A DNA stretch of 46,997 nucleotides, from the NCBI GenBank assembly GCA_039698035.1, contig JBDKSW010000020.1, positions 1-46,997 on the forward strand, read 5' to 3'. This document shows positions 25,161 to 32,436 of this stretch, one piece after another. The stretch's first letter is position 1. Every line of letters begins with the position of its first letter. The stretch comes from JAJFUI01 sp039698035. Lineage in GTDB: Bacteria > Planctomycetota > Planctomycetia > Pirellulales > Thermoguttaceae. A program made the position numbers and the translations under genes. The notes beneath the pieces are model-generated. The model searched no databases. It had not been told where the DNA came from and worked only from the letters and a program-made list of their open reading frames with translations.

Positions 25161-26114
25161 ATGGGCAGAAAGGTGATCCTCGACGTCGATCCGGGTATTG
25201 ATGACGCCATGGCGATTTGCCTGGCGTTGGGCAATGCGGATTTGGATGTCATTGCTGTGACGGCCGTTGGCGGCAACACGTCGCCAGCGCAGGCCACGCG
25301 AAACGTTCAGGCGATCATCGAGCAGCTCGATCCGCCGCGTTGGCCTCGCCTGGGCGCCGCTTCCGAGCCGGACAATCGGCTGGCCGTGGATCGCCGGTGC
25401 CTCTATGGCAGCGACGGACTGGGCGAGACGGGGTTCGCCGTGGCCGAGCGGCAGCACCTGCTGCCGTCCGAGAAGGTGATCTGGGATCAGGTTCGCGCCG
25501 CGCCGCACTCGGTGACAATCATTGCCCTGGGGCCGTTGACGAACATCGCCCGGGCGTTCCTCCGCGATCCCGAACTGCCGACGTTGGTGAATCGGATCAT
25601 CATCATGGGCGGCACGGTTGCGGGACCTGGCAACATTACGCCGGCCGCCGAATTCAACATGTACTGCGATCCGATTTCGGCGCAGGTGGTGTTTCGGTCG
25701 CCTTCGACCAAGACGCTCATCCCGTTGGACATCACCAACCGCGTCGAACTGAGCTACGACCTTTTCAACAAGTTGCCGGATGAATCGACCCGGGTCGGGC
25801 GACTGATGCGGCAGTTGTTGCCGCACGCATTTCGCGGATACCGCCGGCAGTTCGGGCTCGAGGGGATTCACATCCACGACACGTTGACGCTGATGGCGGC
25901 CATGCGGCCCGAGCTGTTCACGACGAAGCCGATGGCCGGCGATGTCGAGACGCAGGGCGAGCTGACGATCGGCGCGACCGTGTTTGATCGGCGTCGCGTT
26001 CCAGCCTGGCGCCACAACATGGAAGTGGCCGTGGACATGCAGAAGGAAGCGGTGATCGACGCCATTCTGTCCGGGCTGAGGAACGATCCGCGCACGGCCA
26101 GCGGCGCGACGTAG
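25161..26114 (+). CDS. Inosine/uridine-preferring nucleoside hydrolase family protein
   Basis: 317 residues, usual length. Cleaves the N-glycosidic bond of ribonucleosides. The calcium-binding N-terminal signature DVDPGIDDA is present at residues 6-14, with LALGNADLDVIAVTAVGGN after it. VTIIALGPLTNIA and IIIMGGTVAGPGNITPAAEFNMYCDPISAQVVF are core family blocks, the latter carrying the Asn, Glu, Asn and Asp residues that contact ribose and calcium. HDTLTLMAA replaces the usual C-terminal HD motif region and keeps His-Asp. The ATG at 25161 has GAGG 9 bases upstream and is preferred to an ATG at 25140 with no such site. Substrate preference cannot be told. Confidence 0.93.
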   Translation: MGRKVILDVDPGIDDAMAICLALGNADLDVIAVTAVGGNTSPAQATRNVQAIIEQLDPPRWPRLGAASEPDNRLAVDRRCLYGSDGLGETGFAVAERQHLLPSEKVIWDQVRAAPHSVTIIALGPLTNIARAFLRDPELPTLVNRIIIMGGTVAGPGNITPAAEFNMYCDPISAQVVFRSPSTKTLIPLDITNRVELSYDLFNKLPDESTRVGRLMRQLLPHAFRGYRRQFGLEGIHIHDTLTLMAAMRPELFTTKPMAGDVETQGELTIGATVFDRRRVPAWRHNMEVAVDMQKEAVIDAILSGLRNDPRTASGAT

Positions 26115-26214
26115 GCCATTCCGCGACGAACGGTCCGCGACTGGCATGGAACGGCGCCGCCAGCTCCCCGCCCGGCTTCGGCCCGCGCGGCACGCCCCGT
26201 TGTAAAAAGTGACC

Positions 26215-27465
26215 CTAAATCTTTTCGCTCGGTGGTGCGTCCTGGGCAGGCTCGATTACCGGAGCGCCGGCCGAATCGGTTCCAATGGTCGGCAGTGTGG
26301 CCGACGGCTCGCTCTGGTCGGCGTCCAGGAAGACCTCGTCCGTCTCCGTGGCGTCCACGTCGCGACGCAACAGCAGATAGATGGCGGCCGACGCGCTCCA
26401 GAAGTAGCTGAACAGATAGCCGATCGCCAGCAGCTTGACGCATCCGACCCAGAAATGGATGAGTCCGACGCCGAAGCCGCTGCCGGTTACTTTTTCCCCG
26501 TAGCCCCAGGCGGCGGCCCAATAACTCAGCCAAACGACGGCCGCGGCGAAGTTTTGCACCAGCAGCCAACCGAGCCATCCAACCACGGCGGCGACCGCCG
26601 CATAGAATAGATAATTCAGCGGTCGCTGGAATGTGTAGGCGTACGCCCGGCTCATGGCGTCGAAGCTATCGGTTCCTTCGGTGCTGATCGCGCCCCACAT
26701 CAGCGGCCAGCCGAACAAGCTGCCAATCAACAGCAAGGCAATGACGAAGCCGGCCAGCAACACGAGCGGCCAAAGGATGCCGCCGATCACCAGGCCAAGC
26801 CAGTGCATCAGCCACCCGACAATCACGATCGGGATGCCGGTCAGCAGGACGCCCAGCACGGGCAGCAACGCCGCGGCGCAATAGGCGGGCCATTTACGCT
26901 GCGCAAACCGCATGGCTGCCCCAAAGCCGGTCTGCTCGTCCGCGGCCAACTGGACGGCGGCCGTGCGGCAGATGGCCGCGCCGAACAGGGCCCAAACGGC
27001 CGTGCCCCAGAGGCCGCAGAGGATCAAACACGTTAGGTCGCGGCCAGTCAGCTCGCCGCTGGTCAGCGCGGCCCGGGCCGGCTTCGTCAGCAGCCGCACC
27101 GGGCTGGCCACTGCGTCATGCGGAAACCAACCGGCGTCGGTCGATTCCGAGGCGGTCAACTCGTCCAGGTACCGCCCGGCCGGTTTTGGAATGCCTGGCG
27201 CGTCGGGCAGTGCGTGTTCGGTGATTGCCTTCCACGGGCAGCGAGCGTACGGTTGCAGCCAGCCGGTTGCGTCAGACTTCGTCGGGGACGCGCACAAAAC
27301 GGCCGCGAGCAGCCACCAGCCCATTGCCATGACCACCGCGCCGGCCGCACCGAGCACCAACGCACGAGCGCTGATGGCCAGCCGAAACGTTCGCACGATC
27401 CTCAACCATGGAAACATTTCCGACCACGCCACGCGCCGGACCGTCTCGTCATCGTGCTTTGCCAT
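26215..27465 (-). CDS. Polytopic membrane protein of unknown function (416 aa)
   Basis: 416 residues with about seven hydrophobic helices: ALVLGAAGAVVMAMGWWLLAAVL near the N-terminus, then CLILCGLWGTAVWALFGAAI, YCAAALLPVLGVLLTGIPIVIV, LVIGGILWPLVLLAGFVIALLLIG, YAAVAAVVGWLGWLLV and others. A periplasmic loop lies between helix 1 and 2 (about 60-165). The C-terminal 60 residues are acidic and disordered (Asp/Glu/Ser/Pro). The TDSFDAMSRAYAYTFQRPL segment recalls DUF4013/YciC-like membrane proteins, but I do not assign a family. A cytoplasmic N-terminus (MAKHDDETVRRVAWSE) is likely. Convergent with the nucleoside hydrolase. Confidence 0.78.
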   Translation of the reverse strand: MAKHDDETVRRVAWSEMFPWLRIVRTFRLAISARALVLGAAGAVVMAMGWWLLAAVLCASPTKSDATGWLQPYARCPWKAITEHALPDAPGIPKPAGRYLDELTASESTDAGWFPHDAVASPVRLLTKPARAALTSGELTGRDLTCLILCGLWGTAVWALFGAAICRTAAVQLAADEQTGFGAAMRFAQRKWPAYCAAALLPVLGVLLTGIPIVIVGWLMHWLGLVIGGILWPLVLLAGFVIALLLIGSLFGWPLMWGAISTEGTDSFDAMSRAYAYTFQRPLNYLFYAAVAAVVGWLGWLLVQNFAAAVVWLSYWAAAWGYGEKVTGSGFGVGLIHFWVGCVKLLAIGYLFSYFWSASAAIYLLLRRDVDATETDEVFLDADQSEPSATLPTIGTDSAGAPVIEPAQDAPPSEKI

Positions 27466-27674
27466 GACCAAAGCCCCCCTAAACTAGGTGTAATGCAGTC
27501 GTCCGTGCCGGCATTATACAACCGGGCAATGCCAACACAAGTCGGCCGTTGCAATGGCGACGACAACGGCAAGCCTCCGTTCCCACACAGAGTGCGACGC
27601 CGGGAGGAAGATGCGGCGGCCGTTCATCGGCCCCGGCGACACGTTGGCCATCCGTGCGAGCGTCACGGCTCCGC

Positions 27675-27845
27675 TCACTCTGCCTCGCCATCCGCCGGCG
27701 GCTCGTCGTCGTGTTCGTCGGGCACGGAGTATTGTTCGCCCAGCCATCGGCCCAAATCGATCATCCGGCACCGCTCGCTGCAAAACGGCATGGCCGGACT
27801 GTCTTCCGGTTGGAACTCCCGTTGGCAAATGGGACACTTCGACAT
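27675..27845 (-). CDS. yacG: DNA gyrase inhibitor YacG-like zinc protein
   Basis: 56 residues. Four-cysteine zinc finger: CPICQREF then FCSERCRMIDLGRWLGEQY, the exact YacG pattern. E. coli YacG binds GyrB and blocks DNA binding by gyrase. The ATG at 27845 with GGAG 9 bases upstream fixes the start. A longer frame to 27887 is spurious. The acidic tail (DEHDDEPPADGEAE) is normal for the family. It ends the chaperone-cluster run, 64 bases after the FmdB-like gene. Confidence 0.9.
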   Translation of the reverse strand: MSKCPICQREFQPEDSPAMPFCSERCRMIDLGRWLGEQYSVPDEHDDEPPADGEAE

Positions 27846-27909
27846 GGGAAAAGCTCCAAAATCGGGAGACGGCGCGCGACACGGCACGCCGCCCTGGCCT
27901 CACGGTCGA

Positions 27910-28185
27910 CTACTTGGCCGCTTTTTTCGACTTGGACTTGGCGCCGTCGGCGCTGCCGCCTTTCGTGGAGCGGTCCGCGGCCGCCGCTTTTTTGTAGGAG
28001 TCGCTGCGATAGTCGGTCTTGTAGAAACCCGATCCCTTGAAGACGATCGCAGCGCCGGGCCCGATCAGCCGACGGAGTTTCTGGCGGCCGCACTCGGGGC
28101 ACTTCCGCTTGACGGCCTCGCTGATCGACTGGAACAGCTCGAACTCGTGTTGACAGGCCTCACAGATGTAATCATAGGTCGGCAT
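27910..28185 (-). CDS. FmdB/CxxC_CxxC_SSSS-type zinc ribbon protein
   Basis: 91 residues. The N-terminal zinc ribbon MPTYDYICEACQHEFE, KCPECGRQKLRRLIG, followed by FKGSGFYKTDY, is the full signature of the FmdB regulatory-protein family (PF09723). The C-terminus is Lys/Ser/Ala-rich and disordered (KGGSADGAKSKSKKAAK). The family was named after a putative regulator of formamidase genes, but in most bacteria the role is unknown. It lies between grpE (109 bases) and yacG on the minus strand and may belong to the folding-gene transcript. Confidence 0.92.
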   Translation of the reverse strand: MPTYDYICEACQHEFELFQSISEAVKRKCPECGRQKLRRLIGPGAAIVFKGSGFYKTDYRSDSYKKAAAADRSTKGGSADGAKSKSKKAAK

Positions 28186-28293
28186 GGCTCGCTCTACTTC
28201 CTTCAGTGGCCCCTGCGTAGGGTTCCCTCCAGCGCCGAGGGCCGCGTGGCCCGCAAGGGCATGCTCGGCGTCTGTTGTCGCCGCACACGCGTT

Positions 28294-28917
28294 CTACGGC
28301 GTCTTTGAAACGATCACTTGGCTTGGACGCACAACTCGGTCGTGCAACTGGTAGCCCTGTTGCGTCACGATCAAAACGGTGTTTTCAGGATATTCGTCCG
28401 ACGGCTGCTGCATCACGGCGTGGTGCAAGTTCGGATCGAACGGCTTGTGCAACGCATCGATCCGTTGGCAGTGATGTCGCCGCAGAACGTCCTCAAGTTG
28501 ACGCTCGACCATGCCGAAGCCTTCCAGCAGGGCGTGCGCGCTCGACTGGGCCGTTGGCTCCTGGCCATCCTCCGGCGCGGAACGCTCGGCCGCCGCGACA
28601 TCTTCGACCGTGTGTTTTGCCGCCGCGGCAATCGCCCGCTCGACGTTGTCGAGGACCGGCAGCAGGTCGCGCAGCAGTCCGATGTTGGCGTAGCGGAGCC
28701 GATCCTCGAGTTCGCGCGACGCCCGTTTGCGATAGTTTTCCAGTTCGGCGTGCGAACGCAGCACGCGATCCTTGGCGGCGTCCAGCTCTGCGCGAAGCTG
28801 GGCCGTCGGGTCCTGCGCGGGTGGCTCGGACTGCGGCGGGGCAGTCTCGGGCGTCTGCGTCTGCGGCTGCTTGGACGACGGCCGCTGCGGCGTGTCAGTC
28901 GGGTTATGCTTTGTCAC
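28294..28917 (-). CDS. grpE: GrpE nucleotide exchange factor
   Basis: 207 residues, GTG start. GrpE releases ADP from DnaK and resets the Hsp70 cycle. A disordered Pro/Gln/Thr N-terminus (about 1-38), the long dimerisation helix (AELDAAKDRVLRSHAELENYRKRASRELEDRL), the four-helix region (LLRDLLPVLDNVERAI) and the beta-domain ending HHAVMQQPSDEYPENTVLIVTQQGYQLHDRVVRPSQVIVSK are all present. It follows dnaJ at 42 bases on the same strand. No dnaK is found in the window. Confidence 0.96.
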   Translation of the reverse strand: MTKHNPTDTPQRPSSKQPQTQTPETAPPQSEPPAQDPTAQLRAELDAAKDRVLRSHAELENYRKRASRELEDRLRYANIGLLRDLLPVLDNVERAIAAAAKHTVEDVAAAERSAPEDGQEPTAQSSAHALLEGFGMVERQLEDVLRRHHCQRIDALHKPFDPNLHHAVMQQPSDEYPENTVLIVTQQGYQLHDRVVRPSQVIVSKTP

Positions 28918-28959
28918 GCATCGTTCTCCTGACCCTGTGGAAGTCGTCTCCCACGGTCT

Positions 28960-30078
28960 TTATTCAAACAGCTCTTTGACTTTCTCAAAAAAGCCCTTCC
29001 GTGTCGGGCTGACTTCCGTCTTCTCGATCTCGGCCAACCGTCGCAGCGCCGCTTCGTGTTCGGGGCTCAGCGACTTGGGCACCTCGACGCTGACCTGCAC
29101 GATCAGGTTGCCGCGGCCGCGATATCTGGGGTCCGGCATTCCGCGGCCCTTGACCGTGAAGGCCGTGCCTGGCTGCGTGCCGGCCGGGACGTTCAACGGC
29201 TCGCGCCCGTCGAGGGTTGGCACTTCGATCGTGGCGCCCAACGCCGCCTGCGAGTAGCTGATCGGCACCTCGCAGAACAAGTCTTGGCCTCGCCGGTGAA
29301 ACAGCGGGTGCTCGGCCACATGGACGAAGCAGTAGCAATCGCCGGGTGGACCTCCGGCGGGACTCGGCTCACCTTCGCCCTGCAAGCGGAGACGTGTTTG
29401 GTTGTCCACGCCGGCCGGGATGTCCACCTTGCGGGTGACTTTTTTCTGCACGTAGCCCGCGCCGCGACAGGCGGTGCACGGCTCGCGAATGGTTTGTCCC
29501 GCGCCGTGGCAGGCCGGACACGTGGTTTGCAGCGAGAAAATGCCGCTTTGCTGGACGACGCGGCCCCGACCGCCGCAGTATCGGCACGTCTCCGGCTGCG
29601 TGCCTGGTTTCGCGCCGGAACCGTGGCACGTTTCGCAGGCGACATGGCGCGCGAAGTGGACTGTTTTCACCGCGCCCTTCGCGGCTTCGAGCAAGTCCAG
29701 ATCGACATCGCAGCGAATGTCCTCGCCGCGCTGAACGCGGCCGCCGCGTCGGCCACCGCCGAACATCTCGCCGAAAATGCCTTGGCCGAAGATGTCGCCG
29801 AACGCCTGGAAGATATCCGAGACGTCGTGGAACTGGGGCGCGCCGCCGCCTTCGAGCCCGGCATGGCCATAGCGGTCGTATCGGCCCCGCTTCTCGCGGT
29901 GGCTGAGGACCTCGAACGCCTCGGCGGCCTCCTTGAACCTGACGACCGCCTCTTCGTCGCCCGGATTGCGGTCGGGATGGTACTTCAGCGCAAGCTTTCG
30001 GTAAGCTTCGGAAATCCGAGCCTCGCTGGCATCGCGTGCGATGCCCAAGACTTCGTAATAGTCGCGTTTTTCCGCCAT
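28960..30078 (-). CDS. dnaJ: DnaJ chaperone (full class A)
   Basis: 372 residues. The J domain has YHPDRNPGDEE with the HPD tripeptide that stimulates DnaK ATPase. A Gly-rich linker follows (FGDIFGQGIFGEMFGGGRRGG), then four CxxCxGxG zinc repeats (CETCHGSG, CRYCGGRG, CPACHGAG, CTACRGAG), client-binding beta domains (GEGEPSPAGGPPGDCYCFVHV, GRGMPDPRYRGRGNLIV) and the C-terminal dimerisation helix. The start at 30078 gives MAEKRDYYEVLG, the usual N-terminus. An ATG at 30087 adds three residues. It sits between groEL1 and grpE. Confidence 0.96.
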   Translation of the reverse strand: MAEKRDYYEVLGIARDASEARISEAYRKLALKYHPDRNPGDEEAVVRFKEAAEAFEVLSHREKRGRYDRYGHAGLEGGGAPQFHDVSDIFQAFGDIFGQGIFGEMFGGGRRGGRVQRGEDIRCDVDLDLLEAAKGAVKTVHFARHVACETCHGSGAKPGTQPETCRYCGGRGRVVQQSGIFSLQTTCPACHGAGQTIREPCTACRGAGYVQKKVTRKVDIPAGVDNQTRLRLQGEGEPSPAGGPPGDCYCFVHVAEHPLFHRRGQDLFCEVPISYSQAALGATIEVPTLDGREPLNVPAGTQPGTAFTVKGRGMPDPRYRGRGNLIVQVSVEVPKSLSPEHEAALRRLAEIEKTEVSPTRKGFFEKVKELFE

Positions 30079-30118
30079 CGTTGGCATGGCCGGGCTGGAG
30101 GCGGCTGCCTAAAAAACG

Positions 30119-30209
30119 CCAAGGTTCGAGGTTTCGATGCACGGCCGGATGGCGTCGCGCCGATCTGCGCATGCCGTCCGACTCTCGCACCGAAACCCCG
30201 AACCCTTGG
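30119..30209. repeat. Imperfect inverted repeat in the dnaJ-groEL1 gap
   Basis: Left arm 30119-30136 (CCAAGGTTCGAGGTTTCG) and right arm 30191-30209, whose reverse complement is CCAAGGGTTCGGGGTTTCG: 17 of 19 positions agree once a single inserted G is allowed. The inner 54 bases are GC-rich. It lies in the mRNA between groEL1 and dnaJ and could fold into a long hairpin. Confidence 0.6.
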
Positions 30210-30220
30210 CTCGAAACCCT

Positions 30221-31840
30221 TTACCGGACACTCCCCTCCACCTGACGCTTTTTCTTATCGTCCTTGCTCAGGTCGGTGACCAAAGTCTCGGTGGTGAGCA
30301 TCAGTCCGGAGATGCTTGCGGCATTTTCCAACGCCGAACGAACGACCTTCAGCGGGTCGATGATGCCGGCCTTGAACATGTCGACATACTTGCCCGTGTT
30401 GCCGTCGTAGCCGATGTTTGTGGCCTTCTGGCTCACCTCGTCCGCGACGACCGAACCGTCCGTGCCGCAGTTGTCGGCGATCTGACGGATGGGCATCGGC
30501 AGCGAACGGCAGACGATGTCCACGCCGATCTTCTCGTCGCCCCGGGCCGAGCCGCGAGCCTTCTCGACCGCTTCGCGGCAACGCAGCAGAGCGACGCCGC
30601 CGCCCGGGACAATGCCTTCCTCGGCCGCCGCGCGCGTGGCGTGCAAGGCGTCCTCGACGCGGGCCTTCTTTTGCTTCATCTCGGCTTCGGTGTTTGCGCC
30701 GACCGAGACGACGGCCACGCCGCCGCAGAGCTTCGCGAGCCGCTCCTGGAACTTCTCGCGGTCATAGTCGCTGTCGGTCGATTCGATTTGAGCGCGAAGT
30801 TGGTCGCAACGAGCGACAATGTCGGCCCGCTTGCCGGCGCCCTCGACGATCGTCGTCGAGTCCTTGTCGATCGTGATCTTCTTGGCGCGGCCAAGCTGCT
30901 CGAGCGACACGTTCTCCAACTTGATGCCCAGGTCCTCGCTGATGAGCGTGCCGCCGGTCAGCGTGGCGATGTCGCCCAGCATGGCCTTGCGACGGTCGCC
31001 GAAACCGGGAGCCTTCACCGCACAGATGTTGAGAATGCCGCGGAGCTTGTTGACGACCAGCGTCGTCAGCGCTTCGCCGTCTACGTCCTCGGCGATGATC
31101 AACAGCGGCTTCCCGCGCTGCATCACCTTCTCCAACAGCGGAATCAGATCGCGCAGATTGCTGATCTTCTTCTCGTGGAGCAGGATGAACGCGTCCTCGA
31201 GCATGCAGTCCATCTCGGTCGAACGGTTGATGAAGTACGGCGACAGGTAGCCCTTGTCGAACTGCATTCCCTCGACGATCTCGTAGGTCGTCTCGGCCGT
31301 CTTGGCTTCCTCGACGGTGATGACGCCGTCCTTGCCGACGCGGTCCATCGCCTCGGCCAACAAGTTGCCGATCACCGGGTCGTTGTTGGCGCTGATCGTG
31401 CCGACGCTCGCCATCTCTTCCTTGCTGTCGACGCTCTTTTTCAGCGTCTGCAAGTGGGCGACGGCCGCTTCGACCGCCTTCTCGATGCCACGACGGATGG
31501 CCGTCGGGTTGCTGCCGGCCGCGATGTTCCGCAGGCCTTCCTTGAAGATCGCGCGAGCCAGGACGGTCGCCGTCGTGGTGCCGTCGCCGGCCACGTCGGA
31601 CGTCTTCGAGGCCACTTCGTTCACGAGCTTGGCGCCCATGTTCTCGAAACGGTCTTCCAGCTCGACCTCCTTGCTGACCGAGACGCCGTCCTTGGTAACG
31701 GTTGGCCCGCCATAGGACTTGTCGAGGATCACGTTCCGGCCGGTTGGGCCAAGGGTGACGGCCACCACGTCGGCCAATTGTTCGACGCCGCGGAGCATCC
31801 GCTCTCGGGCTTGCTGGGCATATAGAAGTTGTTTGGGCAC
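30221..31840 (-). CDS. groEL: GroEL-type chaperonin without GGM tail (GroEL1)
   Basis: 539 residues, GTG start with AAGGAA 9 bases upstream. All chaperonin blocks are present: TLGPTGRNVILDKSYGGPTVTKDGV, the ATP-binding AGDGTTTATVLA, GTISANNDPVIGNLLAEAM, the apical LLIIAEDVDGEALTTLVVNKLRG, and GIVPGGGVALLR. The C-terminus ends in charged residues (DDKKKRQVEGSVR) and lacks the Gly-Gly-Met repeats that line the cavity floor in housekeeping GroEL. It is the second groEL of the cluster, 116 bases after groES. Loss of the GGM tail is a mark of paralogues that may fold special clients. Confidence 0.96.
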   Translation of the reverse strand: MPKQLLYAQQARERMLRGVEQLADVVAVTLGPTGRNVILDKSYGGPTVTKDGVSVSKEVELEDRFENMGAKLVNEVASKTSDVAGDGTTTATVLARAIFKEGLRNIAAGSNPTAIRRGIEKAVEAAVAHLQTLKKSVDSKEEMASVGTISANNDPVIGNLLAEAMDRVGKDGVITVEEAKTAETTYEIVEGMQFDKGYLSPYFINRSTEMDCMLEDAFILLHEKKISNLRDLIPLLEKVMQRGKPLLIIAEDVDGEALTTLVVNKLRGILNICAVKAPGFGDRRKAMLGDIATLTGGTLISEDLGIKLENVSLEQLGRAKKITIDKDSTTIVEGAGKRADIVARCDQLRAQIESTDSDYDREKFQERLAKLCGGVAVVSVGANTEAEMKQKKARVEDALHATRAAAEEGIVPGGGVALLRCREAVEKARGSARGDEKIGVDIVCRSLPMPIRQIADNCGTDGSVVADEVSQKATNIGYDGNTGKYVDMFKAGIIDPLKVVRSALENAASISGLMLTTETLVTDLSKDDKKKRQVEGSVR

Positions 31841-31875
31841 TGTTGATGTTCCTTATTAGAAATCGGAGGGCAGCG

Positions 31876-31947
31876 GTCGGAGTTCAAAAGTCAAAGGTCG
31901 GAAGTCAGATTCACATGCCTGACCTTTCCTGATCTCGGACTTCTGAC
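31876..31947. repeat. Diverged inverted repeat in the groES-groEL1 gap
   Basis: GTC/GAC-rich words (GGTCGGAAGTCAG on the left; CTGACCTTTCC and GGACTTCTGAC on the right) form an imperfect inverted repeat of about 30-base arms around a short centre near 31909. It falls between groES and groEL1 and would be transcribed with them. Confidence 0.45.
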
Positions 31948-31956
31948 GCTTCCTCC

Positions 31957-32259
31957 CTACTTCACCACCTTGGCCAAAATGTCGGACTCGCGGACGATCT
32001 TCACGTCGCGGCCTTCAACCTCGATTTCCGTGCCGCTGTACTTGCCATAGATCACTTCGTCGCCGACGGCGATGGACAACTTGCTGCGCTGGCCGTTGTC
32101 CAGCAGCTTGCCCGGGCCGATGGCCAGGACGGTGCCGCGTTGCGGCTTTTCCTTGGCCGAGTCGGGCAGAACGATTCCGCCGGCGGTCATCTCTTCCGCT
32201 TCCATCGGCTCGACAACGACACGATCATCCAGGGGCCGCAAATTGAGTTCCTTCGACAT
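31957..32259 (-). CDS. groES: GroES co-chaperonin
   Basis: 100 residues. GroES caps the GroEL ring. The mobile loop (EEMTAGGIVLPDSAKEKPQRGTV) that binds GroEL is intact, as is VLAIGPGKLLDNG and the C-terminal GDEVIYGKYSGTEIEVEGRDVKIVRESDILAKV. AGGAAA lies 9 bases before the ATG. The single groES stands between two groEL genes and presumably serves both. Confidence 0.97.
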   Translation of the reverse strand: MSKELNLRPLDDRVVVEPMEAEEMTAGGIVLPDSAKEKPQRGTVLAIGPGKLLDNGQRSKLSIAVGDEVIYGKYSGTEIEVEGRDVKIVRESDILAKVVK

Positions 32260-32310
32260 GTGCTCGTTTCCTTCGATTCAGTGGTCAGTTGGTTTTAGTT
32301 CTCGCAATCG

Positions 32311-32379
32311 CCGGAGGCGAACAGCCCCCGGAACGCGATTTGACTGGTTGCGTGACTTCCGAGAGCCGTGCGCTCTCGG
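32311..32379 (-). promoter_or_regulatory. Two tandem hairpins between groEL2 and groES
   Basis: On the transcribed (minus) strand the first hairpin pairs 32379-32372 with 32366-32359 (8 perfect base pairs, CCGAGAGC arm, 5-base loop). The second pairs 32331-32324 with 32318-32311 (8 pairs with one G-U, 5-base loop). Neither is followed by a T run, so RNA processing, mRNA protection or attenuation is more likely than a plain terminator. Confidence 0.55.
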
Positions 32380-32436
32380 CGATTGGACGACTTGCTAAAC
32401 GTTTCGGCTCCTCGCGTGGGTGCGAAGCGAGTGTGG

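Noticed and set aside
30137..31825. Long plus-strand frame antisense to groEL1 (and a similar one at 32368-34161 antisense to groEL2)
   Set aside because: Chaperonin genes in GC-rich genomes commonly leave the opposite strand open. The frames have no recognisable protein.
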